This document shows, piece after piece, positions 11,191-23,532 of a stretch of 64,000 nt of DNA. A program made the translations under genes and the position numbers. The DNA is from Gnetum montanum (taxonomy: Eukaryota > Streptophyta > Gnetopsida > Gnetales > Gnetaceae). Under the pieces are notes generated by a model. The model was not told the DNA's origin. It did no database searches and saw only the letters and a program-made list of their open reading frames with translations. The stretch spans positions 441,544-505,543 of the forward strand of contig MNCI01021461.1 of NCBI GenBank assembly GCA_015680685.1. The letters run 5' to 3'. Numbering within the stretch: the stretch's first letter is position 1; each line of letters starts with the position of its first letter.

Positions 11191-11209
11191 TTGTTCAAAT
11201 GGCAAATCA

Positions 11210-11272
11210 GCACGTGGCCCGGTATGGCCTTAAACTGCCATGTGGCCCGGTATGGCCTTAAACTGCCACAAC
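11210..11272 (+). repeat. Tandem array upstream of T-2 pol
   Basis: Two nearly identical units carry TGGCCCGGTATGGCCTTAAACTGCCA. The GGCC...TTAAACTGCCA core matches T-1 (1-70) and the array units of T-3. Confidence 0.7.
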
Positions 11273-11370
11273 TTCCATCGCATCTCCTAATTTTGTCAAT
11301 ACACAGTTTAATTATCCTATGTTCATTTACACTTTGTAACTCTCCTGTCAAGGGAGTGTCTCTTACTTCG

Positions 11371-11391
11371 CTCCCGTTTTAATTGGCAGGA
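11371..11391 (+). promoter_or_regulatory. Putative 3' splice site before T-2 pol
   Basis: A pyrimidine-rich stretch (CTCCCGTTTT) leads to AATTGGCAG|GAG, 11 bases before the ATG at 11401, the same spacing as in T-1. Confidence 0.5.
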
Positions 11392-11400
11392 GTGAACACC

Positions 11401-12585
11401 ATGGCCACCAAAAACATCCTCTCAACATTGTCTCTCAGTGGACCATATGGAAATGTAGAAAGAGTGATCAACCTAGAATTCTTGGATCTAAATCCATTCA
11501 CCTGTACCGATTTGATAGCTTCCACTTAAGAAACGTCAAACTGGCCTAAAAACGTAGCTAAAACTCTAGATCTAGAAGCCGATAATATCACTGAAGATCC
11601 TTTGGTTGAAATCTCCATCACCATAGTCAATGACGAAGCCAGAACCTTGAAATTAAGTGCCCTACTAGACTCACGACTTATAGGTGACATCACTCACGTG
11701 TTAAAAGACAACATAAAAACATTCGCATGGTCATACACAGACATGCCAAGACTAGACCCTCGGATCATTCAACACAACATTATTCTTGATGAAAAAATCA
11801 AACCGGTGAAACAAAAAGCACGAAAAGTTAGACCCAAAGTTGTGTTAGCAGTCTGCGTTGAAATCACAAAACCCTACTAAGCCGGTTTTATCCGAGCCAT
11901 CAATTATTCTGATTGGGTATCAAACATTGTTGTAGTGCCTAACAAGAATGGTAGTATATGCATACACATCAACTTTCATGATCTCAATATAGCCACTATA
12001 AAGGATAATTTCCTGTTACCTAGTATTGATCAACTTATTGACACGACTGTTGGGCATGCGCTATTGTCCTTCATGGACGGATTTTTGGGCTACAATCAAA
12101 TAAGAATCAATCCAGAACATCAACTTAGGACAACTTTTATGACACCTTGGGGAACATTCTATTATACAATGATGTCATTTGGCCTTTAAAATGCAGGTGC
12201 CACCTATTAGCAAGCAATGACATACATATTTAGCGATTACATGTTTAGTTTGCTCAATGATTATGTTGACGATATAGCGGTCAAATCTAAAACAATTGAA
12301 CAACATGCAAAAGATCTTGATTTAGTGCTTAAACATTGTCTTAAATATGACCTTAGGCTTAACCCAAAGAAGTGTGTCTTTGATGTTAAAACGAAAAAAA
12401 TGCTTGGTTTCCTAGTCTCCAAAATGGGGATACGGGTAGACCCCAATAAGGTCAAAGAAATAACCAATATGAAACCTCCAAGAAACCTCACCGAACTACG
12501 TGGCCTCCAAGGTAGACTTCAATTCATCAAACGCTTTATCGAAAGGCTGATGGATAAGTTGAGTCCCATGCAACATCTATTATGA
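11401..12585 (+). pseudogene. T-2 pol: leader and reverse transcriptase
   Basis: From the ATG at 11401 a single frame covers the leader (LSGPYGNVERVI, LEADNITEDPLVE) and the complete RT: WVSNIVVVPNKNGSICIHI, LLPSIDQLIDTTVGHALLSFMDG, TTFMTPWGTFYYTM, YVDD at 12262-12273, and the thumb GRLQFIKRFIERL. In-frame stops are at 11533, 11878, 12187, 12208 and 12583. Most fit C-to-T changes (CAA to TAA). The frame itself is kept, so this is point decay rather than rearrangement. It serves as reference for the segment missing in T-1. Confidence 0.88.
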
Positions 12586-13500
12586 AAGAATGTACACAAT
12601 GCCAAGAAGTGTTCCAGAACATAAAACAAGAACTGGCTCAACTACCAACTGTTTACCCTCCATAAAGTGACAAACCTTTTTACATCTACCTTGTAACTTC
12701 TAATTCCTCCATTGCATCCATACTTTGTCAAAAACATCAAGATGGAGTCAAAATCCTTATATATTACCTGAGCCATGCATTAATCACCTATGAATGACGA
12801 TACAATGACATAGAAAAATCATACCTCGCCCTCATCTTCTCCTTAAGGAAATGACAATATTATCTCTTCCGTAATCAGGTTTACATCATTCACAAAGATA
12901 ATGTTCTTCGTGCCATCACTAATAATATCCATGAGTCAAGTAAGTTGGCTAGGTGGAAAGTGATGATCACAGCGTTTGACTTGCAATATGTCGCTCAATC
13001 TTCCACAAAAGGTCAAGTAATAGTCATGCAACTAACTGTCTCACCAATGCATAATCAAATGACAATAAACCCTGAATTCCTAGATGAAAATGTTAATAGT
13101 GTAGGCACTGTACCTGATAATTATGAGGTAATCCTCTACTTCGATGGAGCTTCAACCTCTCGAGGAGGAAGTGTTGTAGCCATTTTAACATACCCCTATG
13201 GAGAAACCCAACCCTTCACCTCTCGCTTAACCTTTCTTTGCACCAATAACGTGGCAAAATATGAAGGTCTTCTTTGAAGCCTTCAAGTAGCGTTAACTTC
13301 GGGAATCTCATGCCTTGTAGAGGGAATTCGCAATTAGTCATTAATCAAGTCACTAGGGTTTATGCGTGCAAAGCTTTCCATTTGCAACCGTATTGTGATT
13401 TCACCAAACATTTTGTAAGGCAACTAGCAGAAGTAGATATGCAACATGTCCCCAGAAGTGAGCTGATGCACTTGCTACACTAGCCTTAAACATGACACTT
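12586..13500 (+). pseudogene. T-2 pol: RNase H and second RNase H
   Basis: After a frameshift near 12590 the first RNase H shows YYLSHALITYE, RYNDIEKSYLALIFSLRK and YYLFRNQVYII. The second domain has LYFDGASTSRGGSVVAIL and NNVAKYEGLL, with a further frameshift near 13275. The third motif is RGNSQLVINQ, so the catalytic Asp seen in T-1 (RGDSQL) is Asn here. The final Asp region is disrupted (PRSELMHLLH). Domain order confirms the Tat/Ogre assignment. Confidence 0.82.
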
Positions 13501-14846
13501 GAAATGTTCCACACATTGCCTAGCTCTATAAAAAGTTGTGCCAAACCTATAGTTAACACTCTAGATGTAATACCTGTAGCATTCGTTAGTACAACATATG
13601 CAATAGAATGGTATGATGACATAAAAGAGTACCTTCTAAGAGGCGAACCTCCACAATACTTGACAAATGCTTAAAAGGACGCCATACAAAAACGTTCCCG
13701 CCAATACGCATTAATAGAAGACACCTTGTGTCGTAAATCATATGAAGGTATTTTACTAATGTGCATTAGTAGCATTTATGATCAGACAATCATAGAACAA
13801 ATCCACGAAGGACTTTGTGGAGGACACATAGCACCTAAAGCAATGGCAACAAAGATTAGGCGCTTAGGTTACTACTGGCCACACATGGAATACGATTGCA
13901 TCTCCAAGGTCAGAACATGTGATATTTGCCAAAAGCATGGTAATCTGATACATGTGCCACCTAACGAATTGCATACCACACAAATCACATGGCCATTCTA
14001 AAAGTGGGGTTTAGACTTAATTGGATCGATAATGCCATCATCTTCAGAAGACATAGCTTTATTATTATTGCAACTAAATATTTCAAAAAATGGGTAGAAG
14101 CTATTCCCGTTAGGAAGACTACCTCAAAACACATTTGCACTTTCATAATGGAAAATATCGTGACCTGTTTTGGTATTCCAATGACCATCATTACTGATAA
14201 TGGGCCACAGTTTAGCAGTGCAGATACAAAAAGCTTATGTGAAAGTCTAGGCATTAAACATGCATTTTCATTACCTTACTACCCATAGAGCAACAGCCAA
14301 GCAGAGGCTACAAACAAAACTGTCATCATGGTGCTCAAAAAAATGTTGAATTAGAGAAAGAAAAAATGGCATGAACAATTGGTCTATGCATTATGGGCTT
14401 ACCGGATGACACATCGAACATCCACAAGTAAAACTCCATATAGTCTAGTGTACGGATTTGAAGTTGTTTTCCCTTTAGAATTGCAGGTTCTCTCATTGCG
14501 GATAGCTTTCTCTGGCCTTCTCAATGAAATTCAAAACAATGAATTGTGCATTGCTGACCTCGATTTAGTAGAGGAGGAACATGTATGAACGCTTATTCAA
14601 ATTGAATGGTACCAAAAATAGCAAAGGCAGAGGCACAGTCACGATCTCCATAAATGCCCAATCAAAGAAGGAGATCTCATCCTTAAGGCCGCCCATGAAC
14701 ATCCAAATAAATTCTCAGCCAACTGGGAAGGGACTTACTTAGTCACCAAAGCATACAACAATGGAGCATTCAAGCTTCTTGACATGGACAAAAATGATTT
14801 CGCCAATCCTACAAACCACTTGTACTTGAAATGGTACTATGTCTAA
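13492..14846 (+). pseudogene. T-2 pol: HHCC zinc finger and integrase
   Basis: The zinc finger is complete (GGHIAPK, YWPHMEYD, CDICQKH). The integrase has WGLDLIGSI, the central TDNGPQF and SNSQAEATNK, so all three catalytic acidic residues are present, unlike T-1. A frameshift near 14050 and stops at 13672, 14002, 14286, 14353 and 14586 inactivate it. The C-terminal block FSANWEGTYLVTKAYNNGAFKL ends at TAA 14844. Confidence 0.87.
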
Positions 14847-14851
14847 CAAAT

Positions 14852-16316
14852 TTGAGGTACAGGACGGTCCTAGCATCATGACTTAAAACTGATACCACAG
14901 AATAGTATTGGCATCATGACTTAAAACTGATACCACAGAATAGTATTGGCATCATGACTTAAAACTGATACCACAGAACAGTCCTAGCATCATGACATCA
15001 TGACTTAAAATTGATACCACAGAATGGTCTTGGCACCATGACCTAAAACTGATACCACAAAACGGTCCTAGCATCATGACTTAAAACTGATACAACAGAA
15101 CGGTCCTAGCATCATGACTTAAAACTAATACCATAGAATGGTCTTGGCATCATGACTTAAAACTGATAGCACAGAATAGTCTTGGCATCATGACTTAAAA
15201 CTGATACCACAGAACAGTCTTGGCATCATGACTTAAAACTGATACCATAGAATGGTCCTGGAATCATGACTTAAAACTAATACCACAGAACAATCCTCAC
15301 ATCATGACTTAAAATTGATACCACAGAACAGTCCTCGCATCATGAATTAAAACTGATACCACAGAACAGTCTTGACATCATGACTTAAATTGATACCATA
15401 GAACAATCCTAGCATCATGACTTGAAACTGATACCATAGAACCGTCCTAGCATCATGACTTAAAACTAATACCACAAAATAGTCCTAGCATCATGACTTA
15501 AAACTAATACCACAGAATGATCCTAGCATCATGACTTAAAATTGATACCACAGAACAGTCCTAGCATCATGACTTAAAACTGATACCACAGAACAATCCT
15601 GACATCATGAATTAAAACTGATACCACAGAATAGTCCTGGCATCATGACTTAAAACTGATACCATAGAATGGTCCTGGCATCATGACTTAAAACTGATAC
15701 CACAGAACAATCCTGGCGTCACGACTTAAAAATGATACCACAGAACAGTCCTAGCATCATGACTTAAAACTGATACCACAGAACGGTCCTGGCATCATGA
15801 CTTAAAATTGATACTACAAAACGGTCATGGCATCATGACTTAAAATTGATACTACAGAACGGTCATGGCATCATGACTTAAAATTGATACCACAGAACAG
15901 TCCTGGCATCATGAATTAAAACTAATACCACAGAACAGTCCTAGCAGCATGACTTGAAACTGATACCACAGAACAGTCCTAGTATCATGACCTAAAATTG
16001 ATACCATAGAACGGTCATGGCATCATGACTTGAAACTGATAACACAGAACAGTCCTGGCATCATGACTTAAAACTGATACCACAAAACGGTCCTGGCATC
16101 ATGACTTAAAAATGATACCAGAAAACAATCTTGGCATCATGACTTAAAACTGATACCACAGAACAGTCCTGACATCATGACTTAAAACTAATACCATAGA
16201 ACAGTCTTGGCATCATGACTTAAAACTGATACCATAGAACAGTCTTGGCATCATGACTTAAAACTGATACCATAGAACAGTCTTGGCATCATGAATTAAA
16301 ACTGATACCACAGAGC
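14852..16316 (+). repeat. Long 38-base tandem array after T-2 integrase (about 38 copies)
   Basis: The unit is GTCCTAGCATCATGAC plus TTAAAACTGATACCACAGAACA, repeated without spacers for about 1.46 kb. Copies differ by a few transitions; one unit near 14990 has a short internal duplication (CATCATGACATCATGAC). The block is placed between pol and the 3' LTR, as in Retand-type elements that carry amplified repeats. It is not a CRISPR array. Confidence 0.95.
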
Positions 16317-16535
16317 TCTGTCTGGTATAACACTAAACTGTTGCATCCATCCACCATGACATAAAACTAGCACCTAGAGTTCACTAAGACTATAAATTGG
16401 TTTGCCTCTTCACAGTCCGCTATGACTATAAACTAGCAATGCACTATCTGCTACGATGCTAAACTAGCACCGTCCAAGGGGTTACGATGTGAAACTAACC
16501 TGCAACAGTCCGCTAAGACTATAAATTAGCAACAT
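16317..16535 (+). repeat. Decayed continuation of the T-2 array
   Basis: Four or five diverged units keep the TATAAACTGG/TAAACTAGCA core with different flanks (AGTCCGCTAAGACTATAAATT). The same variants occur at 3700-3920 in T-1, so both unit types predate the split of the two copies. Confidence 0.65.
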
Positions 16536-17750
16536 CATCGACGATCAGGCAAAAATTGAAAAGATGCATTGCTGTAATTAGTTGTTCATGTTTCACAAAG
16601 ACTTGCTACATGATTTGTCCCATGGACCCTAATGAAGCTGATGTCGTTCGTGACTCTGTCTATTGCTCTGGGTGGCTTCATCTGCTTGTTCAAAATGCTT
16701 AGTTAACCAATTCATTTGTGTTTCTTTTGTCTTCTTGGAGTTGTGTTTGCACGATGACGCTCCTGAGGTGTTCGTACATAGATGCACTTCATCATGATGA
16801 CAAGGTATCACATTATTCCTGACGCATGTAACTAGGTTAATCAATCCATTCATAAGTACATTCCCAACTCCTGATACATCTAATATTTTCCCATCATGTC
16901 CCAATTTTCCTATTCAATTACACCCCTGGATACATTCCACTCTATTCAAAACCCTGGATACACTGTCGCAAACTATGACTCTCTAAGCAATTGCGACACA
17001 AAACACAGTACACAGTAAAGGATGCAAGAATGAAAACACTCATACATGAGCATGGCACAAAAATCAAGCTCTTTCAAAAAGACCCAAAAGAAGAAAAGAA
17101 AAACAGAAGACAAAGCAGAAAAATAAAGGCAAAAGAAAGCCAAAAACAAGCCAAAAACAAAAGAAAAGAAGAAACAAACAAGAAAACAAGAAAAGAAAAA
17201 GAGAACAAAAGGGTCAAAGAGCAAAATGCATGGAAAAAGTCTTCATGACCGTTGACATCATAAACAAAGGACTATTGGCGATTCTCATACAAGCCCCAGG
17301 CGAGAAGGAAACTATCTTGAAAAAATAGTTACACTTATGTCTCAAAGAGACCATGTTGCACATCATCACGTGGCTTTGGCTATTTACAACGGGCCCTGTA
17401 AACACTCTTTAAGAGTCCCGTTTCTTCAAAGAACGCACTTGCTATGTCTTGGTCCCGAGTCTACTGAAAACTCGGCTGTTGACAAAGACCATTGACATAA
17501 CTTGTTCACACAAGAGCATTCCCTTCTCACAATTCCAACAATAGTTATTAGCCCTTGATCAACTTCTGATTTCCCCTAGTTACAACGAATTCCTTGCATC
17601 TTGAACCACATTCCCTCAGTCCTATGTACTTCTAAAAATGGTGTGATGACATCCAGCCAAGGGCTGACGGTTAATGCTTGGTACTTGGTTGTTCATGGTG
17701 TTTTTCACTTCTTTGCCAATGCCTCTCAGGTGAATTCCTCCAGATGTCAA
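16536..17750 (+). other. T-2 3' non-coding zone
   Basis: Blocks match T-1 (TACAAGCCCCAGGCG at 17289; TGATGACATCCAGCCAA at 17645 against 4836). A Lys-rich ORF at 16991-17248 comes from an A/G-rich low-complexity tract and is not counted as a gene. Confidence 0.6.
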
Positions 17751-17764
17751 CAAAGAGGGGCCAA
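17751..17764 (+). promoter_or_regulatory. Polypurine tract of T-2
   Basis: CAAAGAGGGGCCAA is directly followed by the LTR start TGAAACACCAC, identical to T-1. Confidence 0.8.
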
Positions 17765-19300
17765 TGAAACACCACTATTTTTGGCCTATCACTTTGAAAT
17801 GAAAACAACTCAAGCCTTTTTGAAGTTTCAAAGATAAAATCTGGCTAAGGCGTGACATTCATGCTGACTTGGGAACTCATGCTAATGCTGGACGCTATGT
17901 TCATGCTGCAACATGACCTCCAACGTGACCAACTTTCACAGACTCCAAACAACCTCCAAATCGACCTAGAATGACTTGATTTCAAATGTGCAGGTCATCC
18001 TCAGGCATCCTCAAGCTCAGCATCTACAACTTCTAACTTCAGCTTCCAGAATATCCAGATTTTAAGTCAAAAAATCGCAAAACCACTCAAGTCCAACCTC
18101 AAATTCTAGATTCCAGAGTTAAACATTTTCAAGCAGTAGTTGCAGGCTTCAGAAATCCAAATTTTGTGTTAAAAGGTCAAGTTTTCTCCACACGCTAGAG
18201 GTCACGCTGGGTGTGAGTGCAGCGTCCACACGCTGCATGCTAGACACTGGATGCTAGAGGCCACGCCAAGTGTGAGTGTAGTGTGACCACACATCAGCTT
18301 ACATCGAAGCACAAATCAACTCAACTTTAAAGGAACATCAATTCACATTGGAAGCCCTAGCAGAGCAGAGATGCCTCGAATAGCCTCAAATCAACATCTC
18401 GACATCCTATAGCACACGACCCATGGTCAAGCGAGCTGAGTCGAATGTCTCTTGTTGTACATTTCATTGTAAATTCCCATTTGTGGGCAAGTCAGGCCCT
18501 CATGATCTAAATTAAATGTACTTGCATGGGCTTGAGTAGCCCATGATCTATAAAATGCAATGTATCTTGTCAAGAATGTAGCTTGCTGACACATCCAATT
18601 CTTGCTAACACACAACCAACTCACACACGGCTGTCCATTGGACACGTGTCACTAGATTCGCTTTCCTCTCATCTCCCAACCATTGATTCCATTCATGAAT
18701 TCTGTGCCCAAGCCTTGCCCAACCCTATAAATACCCTATCAATTCAAATGAACAAAAGGTTGGCAATGTGAGACATTTGGTAATTCTGAGAACAAAGAGA
18801 AAACCAGCGAATCCTTGGGCGCTTGGCACACTTGACTCCTGGCATCCAAGCATTTCTTGCATCTCATCATCACATCATCGAGTAACATCACCCCCTGGGG
18901 CTAGGCGTTTGACCTACCATCCACACGTGCAGCTACGCTTTGATCAGAGCACATCCTTTTTTTAAGCAATACAATCCAATTCGTTTTTCCAGTCAACCAT
19001 TATTTTTGTTTACTCTATTCTACATTCACTTTACGTCTTGTTTGTGTTCTGTTTACGTTTTTATGTGCACTTTTCATGATCTTGTTTACATTTTTACGAT
19101 AACCCCAGCGCAAGTCATAGTTTACGCTCGGGAAAGTTCTTGGTTGATTTGTATGCAGACCATCCAAGGCACTCTGCCTTCATTCCCTTTTACAGCTTGC
19201 CCTCAAGCGAAGGCAGGGTCAGCTATGCCTACTCGATGATCTTTCGGTGTTTTTTTCCTTCCAGCCCTTGCACTGATGATTTAGGTCAGTACAAGGAACA
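17765..19300 (+). repeat. 3' LTR of T-2
   Basis: It starts TGAAACACCAC and ends near GTACAAGGAACA, with TGATGATTTAGGT just before, like T-1. It contains a short-repeat U3 block at 18190-18290 (ACACGCTAGAGGTCACGC and ACGCTGCATGCTAGA variants) and TATAAATA at 18726. The exact right edge is uncertain by a few bases because the other LTR is absent. Confidence 0.75.
18726..18733 (+). promoter_or_regulatory. TATA box in T-2 LTR
   Basis: TATAAATA in CCCTATAAATACCC, the same core as in T-3 (CCTATAAATACCCC). Confidence 0.65.
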
Positions 19301-19945
19301 AAATAAATAACTCAAAATTTGAATAAAAATATATCTTCAAAAAATTTTCTAAGTGATAGATTCATAGAAATGATCAAGTCCTAGAATGGCAAAGAAGAAG
19401 TGGATCCACTTAAAGAATCACCTACTAAAGCTCGTGACACTACATTCAATTCCAAAGAGATTTGCTAAAGAAATATCATATCTCCTCCTTTAAGATCATC
19501 GTTAACACATGAAAATCACATCACATATACCACTTCTTCTCTGTAATGTATAAGTGTGTGTAGAAGGCTTTGAAATAAATATTTTTGAAAAACAATTATG
19601 CAAAGGCTTTGAAATAAATATATTTGAAACACACAAATAATATATAATTAAAGGACTTTTTTTTGACACACGACCTTATTGAATGAGACCTTTTAATTAA
19701 AATGAGACATTTTTACAGAGTGATCAACTTATTTATTTACTTACCAAGATGGTACTGTTAACTTTTTATCATTGGATATCAACCCAACAACATATTCGAT
19801 AAAGGAGGGTGTGATTCCAAACTCCATGATAATTATTTTCAATGAAAAAAATAGGGGCAATTATTAACCATCACGACACCCAAATAAAAGATTCGTGACT
19901 AACAAATTCGGGACATATATTTCCAACCTAAGGACAATGGGAAGT
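19301..19945. other. Unassigned AT-rich interval
   Basis: A near-duplicate AAGGCTTTGAAATAAATAT occurs at about 19566 and 19602. No coding region is recognisable. Confidence 0.5.
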
Positions 19946-20561
19946 AACTTAATTAAGCTAGTAATAAGAAATAAAATCTAAGCTAACCTAAGTGCGATGA
20001 GCATCCATCCTTAATCATCTGTATGCATCTTGGACTTCATGTACTACTTTTGGGATTGCCAAGCACACATCACTCAAAAAACTACTTGATATGCTACTAG
20101 GTTACCACGTAGTTACACTTAAATGTTCGTGATTAAGACATACTCATTCCACATTAACAACAAGAATAGTAAATGACAATAAAAGAAATATTAAGTAAGA
20201 AAACAACAATAAATAATTAACAATTAAATAATTCAAAACTAAGTGAATGTTTCAATGATGGAGTAATCTCAATCTTTATTACCGATTATGTGCATGTCCA
20301 AGTATGTCACACTTGAACAACGGTTTTGTACAATTACAAGCATCACACTATGGGCATGCACTTGGGAAAAGAATTGAAAACTAATAACAAGAGTCCAAAC
20401 TCCTAATGACTAACTTTTTTCTCCCCATGCGCTTGAGTGCTATATTTATAGGCTAACACAGGAATCACGATATCATGTATACAATATCATATCTAGGTTG
20501 CGATATTGCGTACCTAATATCATGTACTCAATATCAAGGCCTAGCAAACCATGATTCATTA
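19946..20561 (-). repeat. Partial family D LTR (minus orientation)
   Basis: It matches the D-2 LTR from TCTAAGCTAACC through TCTTTATTACCGATTATGTGCATG to the U3 end (CCATGATTCATTA), with TATATTTATAGG at about 20449 and GATATC/CAATATC repeats at 20467-20540. The inner edge (TGATGAGTGGC part) is missing, so it is a fragment. Confidence 0.7.
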
Positions 20562-21670
20562 GTGCCTAAACATAGCCAAGGAACTATATTCATAAGCATT
20601 TTTTTGTGACTATGTCAACATAGATGTGTTGATAGGCTTAGTTAACTAACTAACGTTGGCAAAGCTACATTGACATTGCACTTTTATTATTTGTTAACTT
20701 GATTATTAATATTATTTTTCATCTTCAAGTTAACATTGTTTTTTTTAGATAATAACAAACTTACCTTATGAGCGACTTCCTATAGTACAAGTAAAAACAT
20801 TCACAGATGTTGTTGTCTTTCCTAGCTTCTTTCTTACCATTTAATCATTCTAATCTTATAAAGGAATATGAAAATTTCAATGGATGTCTCATCACTAATT
20901 CAAAAGTTTACTATTTATCAATTATACTCCCAATGAAATACTGCATTTACACTAGCAAGCTTTGTTTGAGTTTACATAATCTTAGGATTAAAAGTAGAAA
21001 ATGGATGCAACTTTCTAAAAGAAGTGCACATGTCAGCTATGTGGGTCCAAAGATTTTAATAATGAGCATCATTTTAATAAACCTAGGATTTTTAGAATGA
21101 TTATCATTTTTTCTTTTAGCCTTACATTTTTTTTGCAGTTCAAACTTGGCTTAATAGAGGGTTTTGTACCTTTGATTTATCTATAATATGAAATATTTTA
21201 TCATTTTATTATTATTTTGGCATTTTGACACAAGACTTAATTAGCATAATTATACTTTGATTTTCTTTTAATGAGTCTTCCTTCTTTATGATGATGTTTG
21301 AAATAAGACTTTATACTTTAACTTTTGCAAGTATTTTAACTACATGATCATTATCTTTAGTGGCATGCGACTTCATTAATAGTTTAACTATGCATGAGAC
21401 TCAATTATTAGTTAATTTGGCTTGAGATCCTACTAATGTGATTTTTATTTAATAAGTGTCAACTCCTTGTATTTGTGATTAATATGAAATTTGATATTTT
21501 TATATTTTGATTATTATTTTATGATACTAACCTTGTTGTCTTTGGATAAGAACAAGATGATTAGATGTGGGCCCTACTAAAGATTATATTTATCTTTATC
21601 TTAATTCTATCACATAGTACAAGTTACTTAATAAGTCTTAGGTCATAACCTTCTAGAAGTCATGCATAGA
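20562..21670. other. Unassigned AT-rich interval
   Basis: Long T-rich stretches and a 97-codon ORF at 20807-21100 without recognisable motifs. Seen as intergenic or very old repeat DNA. Confidence 0.45.
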
Positions 21671-21950
21671 TGATGAGTCATCATTATGTCAACCTTGATA
21701 TCGAGGCTCCAATATTGAATATGCAATATCAAGTCCCAAAAAAATGATGTTAGATATTTGATATCGTCTCTTTCATTCTAGCTTATAAATACAACACTTG
21801 GATGCATAGTTTAAACATAGTTTTAGTTGTTAGTTTTTGATAGTCTTTCTTAGATTTCTGAATTCAAGTTCTATTTTCCCCAGTGCATGCCCGTAGTATG
21901 ATGTTTGTGCTTGTACAGCATTCTTATTTGAGTGTGATGTATTTGGACAC

Positions 21951-22930
21951 TAATGAGCAATGAGGTACCCCTACATCCAACCATACAAATCACAAGTGTT
22001 CATGCACAATTCGGTCGAATTCTGTGGATGGGACTACTTGTGGCATCTAGATCACTATGCCTTGATCACAGTTCATTGTCTTCCCACTTAAACTAGTGGT
22101 AACTTTATCAGGGATGGTTTAGTTTAGAGTGGCGAATATGATTTTTATTATTTTATGTTTTATTGTTCTACGATTAACAATTGGTTGAAACTCAATTTAT
22201 AATCAATTCAACTAATCTAATTGCTAATTAATAATCAACTACCATAACATAAGTATTTGATCCCTTTTCTTGTGCACATCTTGAACACATATAACGCTAC
22301 TGGGTTACCAAATGTTAAGTGTTACTGGGATTACCAAGAGTCATACACATGCTCGAAGTGATTGTACTTATGTGCTCAATTAATTAACATACATGAAAAG
22401 TAAATTGCATGGAAAGTAAATCAAAGTGCTACAATGAATAAGAATCAATCTCAATCTTATTGCCATTCATGGAATATGTCCAGGTACATTGCCAGTCAAA
22501 TAAGACTTCGTACAATTGACTCTGATCCACTTCGTGGGTGCTCACTGACTCTTCTCTAAGATCACAGAATAAAATTGCAAGAATTCAGTTACTCTATTAA
22601 TAAAACTATGAAAAACTACTAAAAAACTAATGAAAACTCAACTTCAAACCATGCACCCAAGCACTATATTTATAGGCTGGTCCATACCCCCTGACATCGA
22701 ATATTTGATGTCATGTCCTGGGCTCTGACATTGGATACGCAATGTTGGGGGCTTGTTATTGGAGCCTTGTTATCGAGGCCTTGTTATCAGAGCCTTATTA
22801 TTGGGGCCTTGTTATCAAAGCCTTGTTATCAGAGCCTTATTATCAAAGCCTTATTATTAGAGCCTTGTTATCGGAGCTAGCAAAAAAGTTAACTTTTTAT
22901 CAAATAACCTAGCCAACTGATGATTCAATA
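21951..22930 (-). mobile_element. Solo LTR (980 bp, minus) inserted inside another LTR
   Basis: The insert runs from TAATGAGCAATGAGGTACCCC to GATGATTCAATA and is flanked by the perfect 5-base duplication GACAC (21946-21950 and 22931-22935). The outer sequence is a family D LTR in the opposite orientation. The solo form arises when the two LTRs of a full element recombine. Confidence 0.88.
22742..22880 (-). repeat. 16-base U3 minisatellite in the solo LTR
   Basis: About nine copies of AGCCTTGTTATCAGAG-like units lie just beyond TATATTTATAGG (22668). On the minus strand this puts the array directly upstream of the TATA box. Other D LTRs have GATATC-type units in this place. Confidence 0.8.
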
Positions 22931-23532
22931 GACACATTCCATGACTAGAAATAAATATCACGATTACTTCCATTATTGTAGCATCCACTTAGATGATTAA
23001 TGCTTTTAATTGTTAATTGTTTAATTATTTACGATTTTCCTTATTTAATATTTTCACTTATTTCTTTTTATGATTCCTGTTGTTAAGTGGAATGAGTACA
23101 TGTAATCATGAGCACTTAAGTGTAATTACTTGGTAATATCGCAATGTATTATTTGGCAAACCTAGTGATGTACGCTTGGCAATTCTAGTGGTGGTTATAC
23201 AACGTCCAAGATGTGTGTGGACAATTAGAAATGTATACTCATCGCATGTAGGCTAGTTTAGATTTTACTTTCAATTGTTCATTATCTTAATTAATTAATT
23301 ATCTCTTTATTGTTATTAGGAGCAACATAGGATTAGACAACGCCACACACCTCACTTTGGACTAAACCATACATGACAAGCTACCACTAGTCCAAGTGGG
23401 AAGACAGTGAACAGCAAGCAAAGCATAACAATTTAGATGCACAACTAGTCCCATCCACAGAATTTGACCGAATCATGTGTGAATGCTTGTGATTCGTATG
23501 GTTGGGTGTAGGGGTACCTTGCTGCTCATCCA

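Larger units (their letters stand above)
11190..19300 (+). mobile_element. T-2: Tat/Ogre-like retrotransposon lacking its 5' half
   Basis: The copy holds a pre-RT array, splice-acceptor-like site, complete but mutated pol, a long 38-base array, polypurine tract and 3' LTR. No gag, protease or 5' LTR is found upstream; family D sequence lies there instead. This is the best-preserved pol of the three T copies. Confidence 0.85.
21671..23532 (+). repeat. Plus-orientation family D LTR split by a solo LTR
   Basis: The first part (21671-21950) begins TGATGAGTCATC, like D-4's 3' LTR at 27718, has GATATC repeats and GCTTATAAATAC, and runs to GTATTTGGACAC. The second part (22936-23532) resumes with ATTCCATGACTAGAAATAAATATC and ends GTAGGGGTACC...CTCATCCA. 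Joined across the insert they follow the D-2 LTR without a gap. No primer site or target duplication flanks it, so it is a solo or truncated LTR. Confidence 0.8.

Noticed and set aside
14852-16316. Regular direct repeats that could be mistaken for a CRISPR array
   Set aside because: Units follow each other without unique spacers, in a plant retrotransposon context.
16991-17248. Lys-rich 85-codon ORF
   Set aside because: An A/G low-complexity tract in the T-2 3' non-coding zone, absent from T-1.
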